A stretch of 64,000 bases of DNA. Source: Psychrobacter sp. JCM 18902. Lineage in GTDB: Bacteria > Pseudomonadota > Gammaproteobacteria > Pseudomonadales > Moraxellaceae. The notes beneath the pieces were generated by a model. That model was not told the origin of the DNA. It worked only from the letters and a program-made list of their open reading frames with translations, and did no database searches. Location of the stretch: contig NZ_CAJHBK010000001.1 of assembly GCF_904846615.1 (NCBI RefSeq), positions 682,001-746,000 of the forward strand, read 5' to 3'. Positions 45,385 through 55,261 of this stretch are shown here, in pieces. Each line of letters starts with the position of its first letter. Position 1 is the first letter of the stretch. The position numbers and the translations under genes are program-made.

Positions 45385-47109
45385 ATGAACACCTCTTCTT
45401 CCGACCCATCATTCGTAAATACCACTTCAAATCATACTGCACACCCGCCAATGAGCTACAGCGATTACTATCATAATTTTGATATGAACGCGCTATTGAC
45501 AGAAATATTTGGCGAGCATTTAGATGACCGTTTAAACGCCTATATGGCGTGCTGTGGTCGTCATGTGCGTGATGGTCGCGGTGATAATATTGCACTGGTG
45601 CATGAAGATACGTCGGGCAATGTAACGCGCATGAGCTTTGCTGAGCTTGATAAGGCAAGCGCACAAGTCGCCAATTTATTGCTGTCTTATGGCGTGCAAA
45701 TTGGTGACCAAGTGGCAACTATGCTACCTCGCACTCCTGAGCTGCTCACCATTGTACTCGCGACTTGGCGGATCGGTGCGGTTTATCAGCCGTTATTTAC
45801 CGCCTTTGGCTATGATTCGATTAAGTATCGGATGGACAAAGCCAATACCAAAGTGGTTTTTACCAATCAAGAAAATCGTGGCAAGTTTGACGACTTAGCG
45901 AAGCAAACCAAAATGGTGCTGGTTGGTAGCAAGGTAGATGCGCAAAGCTGGGGTGATGATAGCTACGCTGAAAAGGTCGTAACGCAGTCGCAAACGGTAG
46001 ACGCGGTTTCATTAAATACCGATGCACCCTTTCTGCAAATGTTTACCTCAGGTACGGTTGGCAAATCAAAAGGCGTTAGTGTGCCGCTAAGTGCGCTCTC
46101 AGCGTTTTATCTTTACATGCGCTATGCGATTGACTTGCGAGCGGATGATAATTACTGGAACATGGCTGATCCAGGCTGGGCATACGGTCTTTATTATGCG
46201 ATTACAGGACCTTTGTTATTAGGGGTAACAACGTATTTTAATGAAGCTGGCTTTGATGCTGCCAATACCCGCGACTTTATGGTACGTCATAAGATTAGTA
46301 ATTTAGCGTCCTCACCGACAGCGTTTCGGATGATGAAATCGAGTGGCGTCTTTGAAGCTGCTCACAATGACAATAGTAATGACAATGAGGCTAAATTATC
46401 ACTGCGCTGTGCCAATTCAGCAGGCGAGACCTTAAATACCGAAGTGGTCAATTGGGTTGAAACCTATTTAAACTGTAAAGTCTGCGATCAGTACGGGCAG
46501 ACCGAGACGGGAATGACTTGCTGTGAGCATCATGCATTAGCACATGAATGTCCAGTTGGCTCGATGGGCATGGCGCTACCGGGGCACACATTGGTAGTGT
46601 TAGATGATGATATGAATATATTAGCTGATGGCGAACAAGGACAGCTTGCCGTAGTGGTCAGTCAATCGCCCGCATTTTATTTCCGCGGCTATAGCTGGAA
46701 CGAAAAAGACGCCTTCGCTGATGATTACTATTTAACAGGCGATGTGGTTGAGCGTCACAGTGATGGCAGCTATTGGTTTTCAGGGCGTGATGACGACATT
46801 ATCATTACCGCAGGTTACCGAGTTGGACCAACCGATGTTGAAAATACCGTGCTGGAGCATGAGGCAGTCGCAGAGTCAGCGGCAGTTGGAGTGCCAGACG
46901 AAGTGCGTGGTCATACCATTAAGTCGTATGTGGTGCTAAAAGACGGTATCGAAGGCACGGACGAGATTGCCAAAGAGATTCAAGACTTAGTCCGCAGACG
47001 TCTATCAACGCATGCTTATCCACGTGAGGTTGAGTTTGTAAAAGAGTTGCCAAAAACCCCAAGTGGTAAAATTCAGCGCTTTTTGCTGCGCAGTTTGTCT
47101 GCGGCCTAA
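45385..47109 (+). CDS. AMP-binding acyl-CoA synthetase
   Basis: The 574-residue adenylate-forming enzyme shows the AMP-binding signature QMFTSGTVGKSKGV, then YGQTETGM, the ATP-site YYLTGDVVERHSDGSYWFSGRDDDI and the C-terminal catalytic Lys in TPSGKIQRFLLR. The domain order and the middle segment ADPGWAYGLYYAITGPLLLG resemble acetyl-, propionyl- and medium-chain acyl-CoA synthetases. The exact acid is not readable. ATG 45385 follows CTAAAGGATTAGCTT. A short-chain dehydrogenase gene follows 87 bp later, so this pair probably handles a short or branched acyl-CoA. Confidence 0.88.
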   Translation: MNTSSSDPSFVNTTSNHTAHPPMSYSDYYHNFDMNALLTEIFGEHLDDRLNAYMACCGRHVRDGRGDNIALVHEDTSGNVTRMSFAELDKASAQVANLLLSYGVQIGDQVATMLPRTPELLTIVLATWRIGAVYQPLFTAFGYDSIKYRMDKANTKVVFTNQENRGKFDDLAKQTKMVLVGSKVDAQSWGDDSYAEKVVTQSQTVDAVSLNTDAPFLQMFTSGTVGKSKGVSVPLSALSAFYLYMRYAIDLRADDNYWNMADPGWAYGLYYAITGPLLLGVTTYFNEAGFDAANTRDFMVRHKISNLASSPTAFRMMKSSGVFEAAHNDNSNDNEAKLSLRCANSAGETLNTEVVNWVETYLNCKVCDQYGQTETGMTCCEHHALAHECPVGSMGMALPGHTLVVLDDDMNILADGEQGQLAVVVSQSPAFYFRGYSWNEKDAFADDYYLTGDVVERHSDGSYWFSGRDDDIIITAGYRVGPTDVENTVLEHEAVAESAAVGVPDEVRGHTIKSYVVLKDGIEGTDEIAKEIQDLVRRRLSTHAYPREVEFVKELPKTPSGKIQRFLLRSLSAA

Positions 47110-47196
47110 TGAAGCAATGCACTCATATCGTCAGGTTAAGATAAAAATCGATGACTGATAAAAATAACAGTAAAAATATTAATAAAAGGAATAATT

Positions 47197-47988
47197 ATGC
47201 ACATTGAACAACAGAGCTTTTTAGTCACAGGCGGTGCGTCAGGTTTGGGTGAGTCAGTGGTCCGCGCTATCGTTAGTCAGGGCGGCAAGGTCGTCATTGC
47301 TGATTTGAATGAGTCAACTGGGCAAGCTTTGGTTAATGAGCTAGGTGACAATGTACGCTTTGTACGTTGTGATGTGACCAGTGGCGCTGATGTCCAAGCT
47401 GCGGTTGATAAGGCTGAAGAGGCATTCGAGGGTCTGCAAGGTTCTATCAACTGTGCGGGCATTGCCGTTGTGCAAAAGCTGCTGGACCGTGATAACAACC
47501 CAGCGGATCTCGATGCTTTTAGTCGTGGCGTCAATATTAATCTTGTCGGTTCCTTTAATGTCGCGCGTCTGGTCGCAGCCAGTATTGCAAAGCGTGTAGA
47601 AAATGCCAATAACGCAGACAGCCCCATAGAGAAGAACGCTGATAATGGCGTCATTATTAATACGGCTTCTATCGCGGCTTTTGATGGGCAAGTAGGGCAA
47701 GCAAGCTATTCATCGTCAAAAGCAGGTGTCGTCGGTCTGACTTTACCGCTAGCACGTGAGCTGGCACGTCACGGTATTCGCGTCATGACTATCGCGCCGG
47801 GCGTCTTTGCCACTCCGATGATGGAGACCATTCCTGAAAAAGCGCGCGAGCAACTAGAGGCGGGCGTACCTTATCCTAAGCGTCTGGGCAATCCCAATGA
47901 GTTTGCCAGGTTGGTCATGCATATCATTGATAATGCCTATCTCAATGGAGAAGTCATTCGCTTAGATGGCGCGATTCGTATGGTGTAA
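47197..47988 (+). CDS. short-chain dehydrogenase, 3-hydroxyacyl-CoA dehydrogenase type
   Basis: The 263-residue SDR has the NAD motif TGGASGLG, the NCAG segment (INCAGIAV), catalytic Ser in NTASIAAFDGQ and the YxxxK pair in ASYSSSKAGVVGL. FDGQVGQASYSSSKAG and VMTIAPGVFATPM closely resemble the HSD17B10-type 3-hydroxyacyl-CoA (2-methyl-3-hydroxybutyryl-CoA) dehydrogenases, so an NAD-dependent beta-oxidation-like step is likely. ATG 47197 follows AAAAGGAATAATT. A variable insertion near residues 135-150 (NANNADSPIEKNADNG) is polar and probably a surface loop. It pairs with the acyl-CoA synthetase upstream. Confidence 0.88.
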   Translation: MHIEQQSFLVTGGASGLGESVVRAIVSQGGKVVIADLNESTGQALVNELGDNVRFVRCDVTSGADVQAAVDKAEEAFEGLQGSINCAGIAVVQKLLDRDNNPADLDAFSRGVNINLVGSFNVARLVAASIAKRVENANNADSPIEKNADNGVIINTASIAAFDGQVGQASYSSSKAGVVGLTLPLARELARHGIRVMTIAPGVFATPMMETIPEKAREQLEAGVPYPKRLGNPNEFARLVMHIIDNAYLNGEVIRLDGAIRMV

Positions 47989-48131
47989 TGGTATTAACGA
48001 AGTTTTTATATTCAAAAAATCCTAATGTTATCCATGAAATTTTCACAAAAACTGGCATGATGCTTTGGTAAGTTAATAGCGTGGTATGTTGCCATTTCAC
48101 TCTTTAACGCCAAACGGAGTTATTAAAGCCT

Positions 48132-48722
48132 ATGTCATTTTTTTCTCTACATTTTAGCAAAAAGCCGCGTCGATTGTTCGTTGTGATAGGACTGGGGCTG
48201 ACCACCATTATGAGCACCAGTGCGATAGGGTATGTCAAAACAGCCTCCTCGGATGCAAAAAGTACAGGCAATAATGGTCAGCCTATTTCCAGTACGGTGG
48301 TTATCGATAAAGTTTTTGTCGATAAATCCGACCGTATTTTGCAGCTATTGAGTGGTGATAAAGTCATTAAGTCCTATCGTATTGCGCTAGGGGATAGTCC
48401 GGTTGGTCATAAACAGCAGCAAGGCGATGAGCGTACACCCGTGGGGGCGTACATCTTAGATTATAAGAATGAGAACTCTATTGCCCATCGCTCCATCCAT
48501 ATAAGCTACCCCAATGTTGCTGACAAAGCTCGGGCACGATCACGCGGCGTTCATCCTGGTGGTGATATTATGATTCATGGGCAGATGAACGGCTTCGGTC
48601 ATCTAGCGTGGATTAACCAACAACGTGATTGGACCGATGGTTGCATTGCGGTCACTGATAATGAGATGGATGAGATTATGGCGGCAGTTAAGGTTGGTAC
48701 ATCGATAGAAATTGTAGAATGA
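48132..48722 (+). CDS. L,D-transpeptidase (YkuD domain) protein
   Basis: The 196-residue protein has an N-terminal hydrophobic anchor or signal (about residues 14-34) and a YkuD catalytic domain. VFVDKSDRILQLLSGDKVIKSY begins the domain, and the active site shows GGDIMIHG and the nucleophile Cys in DWTDGCIAVTDNEMDEI. Such enzymes cross-link peptidoglycan or attach proteins to it in the periplasm. The polar segment SDAKSTGNNGQPISST links anchor and domain. ATG 48132 lies after a GGAG at slightly long spacing. It is a single-gene unit upstream of clpB. Confidence 0.9.
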   Translation: MSFFSLHFSKKPRRLFVVIGLGLTTIMSTSAIGYVKTASSDAKSTGNNGQPISSTVVIDKVFVDKSDRILQLLSGDKVIKSYRIALGDSPVGHKQQQGDERTPVGAYILDYKNENSIAHRSIHISYPNVADKARARSRGVHPGGDIMIHGQMNGFGHLAWINQQRDWTDGCIAVTDNEMDEIMAAVKVGTSIEIVE

Positions 48723-49156
48723 GCGTTATGTTAATGCTGGCTATCGTGTAGTAAATTTCTAGCAGTTACAGCGCATTAAAATCTTTGCTATTGCTGTCTC
48801 TTGCTTGCCTTTCATTGTTGAGCAAGCTTCTCTTTTAGTTGTTTTTTTTATTTATCCTCTTGAAATACTCTCTTAGTGTGCCTATTGATAGTTTGTGATA
48901 ATATCATTGCTATAGGTAAGGTTTTTACCTATATAAAATCTTACTATTTTTCAGTATTTACTAGTAAGTCATAGATATTGATTGACAACTTGCATAAGTA
49001 GGTTGAAATCTTGTATGTTATACCCTATATATATAACAACTAACGGTGATTGAAGCACGATAAAATTGACGATAAGCGCTATGTTTAAATGCTGCGCGTT
49101 CGGTATTTTATGTTGCATCCACTGACTGATAATACTAATTATAAAAGGACACAATT
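48723..49156. other. gap upstream of clpB with inverted repeats
   Basis: No gene is visible in these 434 bases. GCTTGC/GCAAGC (48803-48808 with 48822-48827) followed by a T-rich run may end the L,D-transpeptidase transcript. TATAGGTAA and TTACCTATA (48911-48919 with 48925-48933) form a perfect 9-bp inverted repeat. A heat-shock-type promoter candidate lies at 49003-49030. Confidence 0.55.
49003..49030 (+). promoter_or_regulatory. candidate sigma32 heat-shock promoter of clpB
   Basis: TTGAAA (49003-49008), 14 bases, then CCCTATAT (49023-49030) fits the CTTGAAA-N14-CCCATNT pattern closely. It faces clpB with a leader of about 120 bases. Confidence 0.55.
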
Positions 49157-51754
49157 ATGAGGTTCGAAAAATTTACCCAGAAACTACAATCAGCCATTCA
49201 AGAAGCACAGAGCCTAGCATTGGGGCGTGACCATACAGGTATTGATCCTGTGCATCTGCTTGCAGTATTGCTACAGGATGAGTCTAATTTATCTATCTGC
49301 CAACAAGCAGGCGCGTCTATCCCTGCGCTAAAGAATGGTGTGGCAAAGGCGCTCGACAATCAAGCAACGATTAGTGAGCCAACCGGCGATGTGAATTTAA
49401 ACCCAAATTCGGTTAAAATTTTGAACTTGGCAGACCGTCAAGCGCAAAAAGAAGGCGATGATTTTATCGCCACTGAATGGGTGATGTTGGCGCTCGCTGA
49501 GCAAGGTGAAACCAAAAAGATATTTGAGAGTGCGGGCGTAACAGCGAGTAAATTAAAAACAGTCATTGAGCAATTGCGAGGTGATGATACCGTGAATAAT
49601 CAAAATGCTGAAGATCAGCGTGATGCGCTGAATAAATATACCATCAATCTAACTGAGCAGGCGGAACTTGGTAAGCTTGACCCTGTGATTGGTCGCGATG
49701 AAGAGATTCGTCGTACCATTCAAGTACTGTCACGTCGTACCAAAAATAATCCAGTACTGATTGGTGAGCCAGGTGTTGGTAAAACGGCTATCATTGAAGG
49801 TTTGGCACAAAAAATCATCAATGGTGATGTGCCAGAAGGACTACGCCGCAAAGAAGTGTTGTCGTTAGATTTGGGCTCATTGATTGCGGGTGCAAAATTC
49901 CGTGGTGAGTTTGAAGAGCGACTCAAAGCGGTGCTCAGCGACTTATCAAAGCAAGAAGGCAATGTCATCTTATTTATCGATGAGTTGCATACTTTAGTAG
50001 GTGCTGGTAAAGCCGATGGTGCGATGGATGCCGGTAATATGCTAAAGCCTGCGCTTGCGCGTGGTGAGCTACACTGTGTCGGTGCGACAACTCTCGATGA
50101 GTATCGCCAGTATATCGAAAAAGATGCGGCGCTTGAGCGTCGTTTTCAAAAGGTACTGGTCGATGAGCCAACGGTCGAAGACACCATTGCGATTTTGCGT
50201 GGTCTAAAAGAGCGTTATGAGCTGCATCACGGTGTTGATATCCAAGACAGCGCGATTATTGCTGCTGCGCGGATGAGCCATCGTTATATTACCGATCGCA
50301 AGCTGCCAGATAAAGCGATTGACTTGATTGATGAAGCGGCCAGTCGTTTACGTATGGAGATGGACAGCAAGCCTGAAGCCTTAGGTAAGCTTGATAGTCG
50401 CTTGATTCAGTTGAAAATGCAGCGCGAAGTGCTCAAAAATGAAGAAGACGCTGGTGCGCAAGCCGAGCGTAAAGTGCTTGATGCACAAATTGAAGAGCTA
50501 GAAAAAGAGTACGCTGACCTTAATGAGATTTGGCAAGCAGAAAAAGCCTTGGTCAAAGGCAGTCAGCAGCTAAAAGACGAGCTGGATAAAGCGCGTATCG
50601 CCTATGACAAAGCCAGTCGTGAAGGTGATTACGAGACTATGAGTAAGCTGCAGTATGAGACGATTCCGCAGCTTGAGCGCCGCATTACTGAGTCTGACTT
50701 GGCAGAACAAAAAGAGCAGACAGGCGAAGGTAGTGGTGTAAAACTACTACGTAACAAAGTCACGGATAATGAAATTGCCGAAGTCGTAGCGGCAGCGACA
50801 GGTATTCCTGTGAGTAAAATGATGCAAGGCGAGCGTGACAAGATGATAGCGATGGAAGAAAAGCTCCATGAACGCGTCATCGGTCAAGATGAAGCAGTCG
50901 AAGCGGTCGCCAATGCGGTACGCCGTAGCCGTGCTGGTCTGTCTGATCCGAATCGCCCTTCAGGTTCGTTCTTATTCTTAGGACCAACGGGTGTCGGTAA
51001 GACTGAATTGACCAAGTCACTGGCGAACTTCTTATTCGATAGTGAAGATGCGATTGTTCGTATCGACATGAGTGAGTATATGGAGAAGCACAGTGTCAGT
51101 CGTTTGGTGGGTGCGCCTCCAGGTTATGTGGGTTACGAAGAAGGTGGTGCATTAACCGAAGCGGTACGCCGTAAGCCTTATAGTGTGATTTTGTTTGATG
51201 AAGTTGAAAAAGCGCACCCTGATGTGTTCAATATCTTGCTACAAGTATTGGACGATGGTCGCTTAACGGACTCACAGGGTCGCGTGGTGGACTTCAAAAA
51301 CACGGTCATCATTATGACCAGTAACTTGGGTTCGCACAAAATCCAAGAGATGGTCGGTGAAAGTTACGAAGACATCAAAGCTGAGGTGATGGAATCAGTT
51401 GGGCAGCATTTCCGCCCAGAGTTTGTCAACCGTATCGACGAGATTGTGGTATTCCATCCGCTCGGTATGTCGCAGATGTCAGGTATTGCTGCGATTCAGT
51501 TGGATCGCTTACGCCAGCGTTTGCATGAGCGTGAGATGGATATTGAGTTATCAGCTGATGCGATGAACAAACTGGTTGCGATTGGTTATGATCCTGTCTA
51601 TGGCGCACGCCCACTAAAACGTGCGATCCAGCAGGAAATTGAAAACCCATTGTCATTGAAGCTATTGGCTGGTGATTTTGGCGCAGGAGATATCATCAAA
51701 GTCGATGTCGGCGCAGATGATAAGTTGGTGTTTGAGAAACGTAGCATGAATTAA
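49157..51754 (+). CDS. clpB: ATP-dependent disaggregase ClpB
   Basis: The 865-residue protein has the full ClpB architecture: N domain ([20 protein letters not shown]), AAA-1 with Walker [10 protein letters not shown] and [13 protein letters not shown], the long middle coiled coil (about residues 410-530, typical of ClpB and absent from ClpA/ClpX), and AAA-2 with GPTGVGKTE and [15 protein letters not shown]. With DnaK it resolubilises aggregated proteins after heat stress. ATG 49157 follows ATAAAAGGACACAATT. A sigma32-type promoter candidate lies upstream and a strong terminator follows. Confidence 0.98.
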   Translation: MRFEKFTQKLQSAIQEAQSLALGRDHTGIDPVHLLAVLLQDESNLSICQQAGASIPALKNGVAKALDNQATISEPTGDVNLNPNSVKILNLADRQAQKEGDDFIATEWVMLALAEQGETKKIFESAGVTASKLKTVIEQLRGDDTVNNQNAEDQRDALNKYTINLTEQAELGKLDPVIGRDEEIRRTIQVLSRRTKNNPVLIGEPGVGKTAIIEGLAQKIINGDVPEGLRRKEVLSLDLGSLIAGAKFRGEFEERLKAVLSDLSKQEGNVILFIDELHTLVGAGKADGAMDAGNMLKPALARGELHCVGATTLDEYRQYIEKDAALERRFQKVLVDEPTVEDTIAILRGLKERYELHHGVDIQDSAIIAAARMSHRYITDRKLPDKAIDLIDEAASRLRMEMDSKPEALGKLDSRLIQLKMQREVLKNEEDAGAQAERKVLDAQIEELEKEYADLNEIWQAEKALVKGSQQLKDELDKARIAYDKASREGDYETMSKLQYETIPQLERRITESDLAEQKEQTGEGSGVKLLRNKVTDNEIAEVVAAATGIPVSKMMQGERDKMIAMEEKLHERVIGQDEAVEAVANAVRRSRAGLSDPNRPSGSFLFLGPTGVGKTELTKSLANFLFDSEDAIVRIDMSEYMEKHSVSRLVGAPPGYVGYEEGGALTEAVRRKPYSVILFDEVEKAHPDVFNILLQVLDDGRLTDSQGRVVDFKNTVIIMTSNLGSHKIQEMVGESYEDIKAEVMESVGQHFRPEFVNRIDEIVVFHPLGMSQMSGIAAIQLDRLRQRLHEREMDIELSADAMNKLVAIGYDPVYGARPLKRAIQQEIENPLSLKLLAGDFGAGDIIKVDVGADDKLVFEKRSMN

Positions 51755-51788
51755 TATCTAACCCTAACTGACCGTGGTTTAAAACCAA

Positions 51789-51833
51789 CCTCTTACTTGC
51801 CTATTTTTTCTACAGGCAGGTAAGGGGTTTTTT
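51789..51833 (+). terminator. rho-independent terminator after clpB
   Basis: CCTCTTACTTGCCT pairs with AGGCAGGTAAGGGG over 14 positions including G-U pairs, with an 11-base loop and six T after it. Confidence 0.92.
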
Positions 51834-51942
51834 GTGCGCTATTATTATTTACGGTTTGAGTGCTTTGACTATGTTATAAATAAACTAAGCACTAAAAACT
51901 AAGCAATAGGAATAAGACATCAACAGTTACGGAGATGACAAA

Positions 51943-53196
51943 ATGACGATCATCGGTATGCAGCACCTAAGCACGCCATTAATGTTACCGATAATGATCA
52001 GCGCACTGCTGTTTAGTGCTCCCGCTTGCTCCAATCAAACTGCCGTCAATACCCATGAAGACCTGACAGACTATAAAGAAGGGCAAGCCTCTGCTAGTGA
52101 ATCGCTAGCAAGTACCGAAAAACCTACCTTTATCACCAAGAAAATTGCCACGTTTGATGAACCTTGGGCAATGACAGCATTACCTACCGTTAATAATAAG
52201 CCCCCTAAATTACTTGTCACCCAAAAGACAGGCGAGTTATTCATTGTTGATACGGCAACAGGTGCCAAGACAACCATCAGTGGTATACCGAAAGTGGCTT
52301 ACGGTGGGCAAGGCGGTCTTGGTGATATCGTTTTTGCACCAGATTTTGCTACTTCTAATCATGTCTATATGAGCTACGTTGAAGCAGGGAATGATACTGA
52401 TAATAATAAGTTTGGTGCTAAAGTTATCAAAGCGACATTGATAGGATTAAATACAGCCAAGCCTCGTTTGCAGGATATTACGCCCATTTGGGAGCAAACA
52501 CCGAAAGTAAAAGGGCAGGGGCATTATAGTCATCGCTTGCTGTTCTCGCCTGACGGAAAATATTTATATATCAGTTCAGGCGAGCGCCAAGAAAAAACAC
52601 CAGCACAGGATATGAGCGTCAATTTAGGCAAAATTATTAGGTTAAATCTTGATGGCTCAGTGCCAGCAGACAATCCATTTGCAGATAATAGCAATGACAT
52701 TGCCGCACAGTTTTGGAGTATAGGACATCGTAATGTATTGGGTATGGCATTCGATGAAAAAGGTAGGCTTTGGGCGCATGAGATGGGACCACGGGGCGGT
52801 GATGAATTTAATCTTATTGAAAAAGGTCATAACTACGGCTGGCCAATCGTATCAAATGGGCGTAACTATACAGGAACGGATATTCCTGACCATGAGACGC
52901 GCCCTAATTTTACGCCGCCTAAAATTAGTTGGACGCCAGTGATATCACCGTCCTCGATGAGTATTTATAACGCTGGACAATATAATGATTTCCCAGCGTG
53001 GCAAGGTAATGCGCTCATTAGTGGCTTATCATCTAAAGCGCTGATAGTCGTCGATTTTGATGAAAATAGCCACGCGACTGAGCGCTATCGCTATGATATG
53101 GGCGAGCGTATTCGTAGTGTGTTAAATGTAGATGGACAAGTTTGGGTATTAGAAGATGGCGATAATAGTGGATTATTACAATTGATTCCGCAGTAG
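51943..53196 (+). CDS. PQQ-dependent aldose sugar dehydrogenase-type protein
   Basis: The 417-residue beta-propeller protein matches soluble PQQ sugar dehydrogenases (YliI/Asd type): EPWAMTALP, GGQGGLGDIVFAPDF, HYSHRLLFSPDGKYLYISSGER, GHRNVLGMAFDEKGRLWAHEMGPRGGDE (motif MGPRGGDE) and NYGWPIVSNG. These are PQQ- and Ca2+-binding positions in the family. The N terminus has a signal sequence ending SAPACS; the Cys suggests a lipoprotein, but the lipobox (-3 Ala, -2 Pro) is not canonical, so ordinary secretion is equally possible. It would oxidise aldoses in the periplasm. PQQ biosynthesis genes are not in the window. Confidence 0.88.
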   Translation: MTIIGMQHLSTPLMLPIMISALLFSAPACSNQTAVNTHEDLTDYKEGQASASESLASTEKPTFITKKIATFDEPWAMTALPTVNNKPPKLLVTQKTGELFIVDTATGAKTTISGIPKVAYGGQGGLGDIVFAPDFATSNHVYMSYVEAGNDTDNNKFGAKVIKATLIGLNTAKPRLQDITPIWEQTPKVKGQGHYSHRLLFSPDGKYLYISSGERQEKTPAQDMSVNLGKIIRLNLDGSVPADNPFADNSNDIAAQFWSIGHRNVLGMAFDEKGRLWAHEMGPRGGDEFNLIEKGHNYGWPIVSNGRNYTGTDIPDHETRPNFTPPKISWTPVISPSSMSIYNAGQYNDFPAWQGNALISGLSSKALIVVDFDENSHATERYRYDMGERIRSVLNVDGQVWVLEDGDNSGLLQLIPQ

Positions 53197-53308
53197 TGAT
53201 TAGTAGCCATTGCTCTTCGACTTTCCAAGCGTTTGCACTATTGTAGGTTAGGCTGCTAAATGGTTTTGGTCTATTTCTGTCAATAAGAAAAACGTAAATA
53301 GCTAATTA

Positions 53309-53340
53309 GATTTGATAGTTGAGAGGTATCTTGTTAAGGT
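53309..53340 (+). repeat. duplicated leader motif, copy 1 (BCCT gene 1)
   Basis: A 32-base block (GATTTGATAGTTG, variable core, GTATCTTGTTAAGGT) lies 33 bp before the first BCCT gene and recurs at 55202-55233 before the second. It probably contains a shared promoter or operator. Confidence 0.65.
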
Positions 53341-53372
53341 ATTCTTCCTAAAAAACTAAGGCTAACAAACAA

Positions 53373-55025
53373 ATGGATCATGTAAAAGTTGGCAGGTTAG
53401 GCCCTTTTCCACGGGTAAGTAAACCTGTGTTTATTACTTCAGCGCTACTTATCGTTGGATTTATTATCTTTGGTGCTTTCTTTACTGAAACCGCTGGTGT
53501 GTTATTTAGCTTTTTGCAGAACTTTATTACGGATAAGTTCGGCTGGTTATTTATTATTTTAGTAAATTTAGCATTGTTGCTTTGTATTTATCTCGCGATG
53601 AGCCGTTATGGCGATATTCGTCTAGGTGCACAAACTGAGACGCCACAGTACAGTTTGTTCTCATGGATAGGGATGTTGTTCTCTGCTGGTATTGGTATAG
53701 GATTGGTATATTGGGGGACAGCTGAGCCCTTGTATCATTTTATGGCACCACCACTCGGAGAAGCGGAAACGATAGAAGCCGCCAAGCAAGCCATAAATTT
53801 CACATTCTTGCATTGGGGCTTACATGCATGGGCGCTATACGCGATTGTTGCATTGTCTTTGGCTTATTTTCACTTTCGCCGTGGATTGCCGTTATCGATT
53901 CGCTCAACGCTTTATCCTCTATTGGGCAAAAAAATCTATGGCTCGTGGGGACATGCCGTTGATATCTTAGCGGTATTTGGTACGATGTTTGGTGTGGTAA
54001 CGTCGCTTGGTCTTGGCGTTATGCAGATTAATTCAGGACTTGAGCGATTATTTGGTGTTCCTAATAATCTAACGATACAGATCGGTCTGATTGTTTTCGT
54101 TACTATTTTAGCTGCTTTTTCCGTCATGATGGGCTTAGACAAAGGTATTAAGCGCTTGAGCGATATTAATATCGGACTGACGGCAATCCTACTCGGGTTT
54201 ATGGTCATCTTAGGGCCGACGCTTTTTATCTTTGATAGCTATCTTGAAAATGTTGGCAATTATCTTTCGGTAGTTGTACCGCTAGGTCTGTGGGGTGAAT
54301 CGTATGAAGGTCAAGAAAACTGGCAGTCATCATGGACGATATTTTATTGGGCATGGTGGGTAAGTTGGGCACCGTTCGTTGGCGTATTTATCGCGCGTAT
54401 CAGTCGTGGTCGTACCATTCGTGAGTTTATATTGGGTGTTTTATTGATTCCCATGCTGATTCTGTTTTTTTGGTTCACCACTTTCGGTGGCGTTGCTATC
54501 CATATGGAGCTTTTAGCGGCGCTTGATCCCGCTATGGCCAGCCCAGGATTGGTAGAAGCCGTGCAAACGGATTTTGGTAGTGCAATTTTTAAATTGGTTG
54601 AATTTTATCCATTGGCACAACCAGTCACCTTAATGATTGTCGTTATGATTGTCCTTTGGTTTGTGACTTCATCCGATTCAGCAAGCTTTGTGATTGATAT
54701 GTTGACCGCAGGTGGTGATACCAACCCACCAAAAATCCAGCGTTTATTCTGGGCAAGTACGGAAGGTATCATTGCTGCTGTTTTGCTTGCTGCTGGTGGA
54801 CTAAGTGCATTACAAGCAGCGGCTATCGTTGCAGGATTACCCTTTGTTTTAGTAGTATTTGCGATGATGTATGCGTTACTTCGTGGTTTGAGCCGAGATC
54901 GTTTGATACTGTATCGCGCTCAGCAGCACTTTATCACCGAAGAATCCGCAGATCATAATTCAGCCAATGAGTTTGCTGATGAGCACTTGTTAAAAGGACC
55001 ACCTAAAATTGTAAAAGGTGATTAG
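53373..55025 (+). CDS. BCCT family betaine/carnitine/choline transporter, copy 1
   Basis: The 550-residue protein has 12 predicted membrane helices of the LeuT-like BCCT fold. The TM3 motif SAGIGIGLVYWGTAEPL and the signature region TIFYWAWWVSWAPFVGVFIARISRGRTIREF with SSDSASFVIDMLT identify the family. The glycine-rich GxGxG stretch fits Na+-coupled betaine carriers rather than CaiT-type exchangers, so uptake of glycine betaine or choline for osmotic or cold protection is likely. The cytosolic C-terminal tail is acidic (HNSANEFADEHLL). A close paralogue follows at 55262. Confidence 0.92.
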   Translation: MDHVKVGRLGPFPRVSKPVFITSALLIVGFIIFGAFFTETAGVLFSFLQNFITDKFGWLFIILVNLALLLCIYLAMSRYGDIRLGAQTETPQYSLFSWIGMLFSAGIGIGLVYWGTAEPLYHFMAPPLGEAETIEAAKQAINFTFLHWGLHAWALYAIVALSLAYFHFRRGLPLSIRSTLYPLLGKKIYGSWGHAVDILAVFGTMFGVVTSLGLGVMQINSGLERLFGVPNNLTIQIGLIVFVTILAAFSVMMGLDKGIKRLSDINIGLTAILLGFMVILGPTLFIFDSYLENVGNYLSVVVPLGLWGESYEGQENWQSSWTIFYWAWWVSWAPFVGVFIARISRGRTIREFILGVLLIPMLILFFWFTTFGGVAIHMELLAALDPAMASPGLVEAVQTDFGSAIFKLVEFYPLAQPVTLMIVVMIVLWFVTSSDSASFVIDMLTAGGDTNPPKIQRLFWASTEGIIAAVLLAAGGLSALQAAAIVAGLPFVLVVFAMMYALLRGLSRDRLILYRAQQHFITEESADHNSANEFADEHLLKGPPKIVKGD

Positions 55026-55127
55026 TAGATTATATATATCAGCTTTAATACTGTTTTTATGAAATGAATCAGGCAGTTAGCTTATTCTTTTTTTACGTAA
55101 AAATACAATATAACAATTGTGATTTGA

Positions 55128-55162
55128 AATCCTAAGATGCATCGTTATCTTAGGATTTTTTT
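55128..55162 (+). terminator. rho-independent terminator after BCCT gene 1
   Basis: AATCCTAAGAT and ATCTTAGGATT form an 11-bp perfect stem around 8 bases, followed by seven T. The two BCCT genes are therefore probably separate transcription units. Confidence 0.92.
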
Positions 55163-55201
55163 ATTTGTTGACCAATAGCAAGGTTACAAAGTGTCTGATT
55201 C

Positions 55202-55233
55202 GATTTGATAGTTGTGCAGTATCTTGTTAAGGT
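55202..55233 (+). repeat. duplicated leader motif, copy 2 (BCCT gene 2)
   Basis: This block matches 53309-53340 in GATTTGATAGTTG and GTATCTTGTTAAGGT with changes only in the middle. It is 28 bp before the second BCCT start. Confidence 0.65.
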
Positions 55234-55261
55234 GAGCCCCTTCAAAAATTGAGATGACTAA

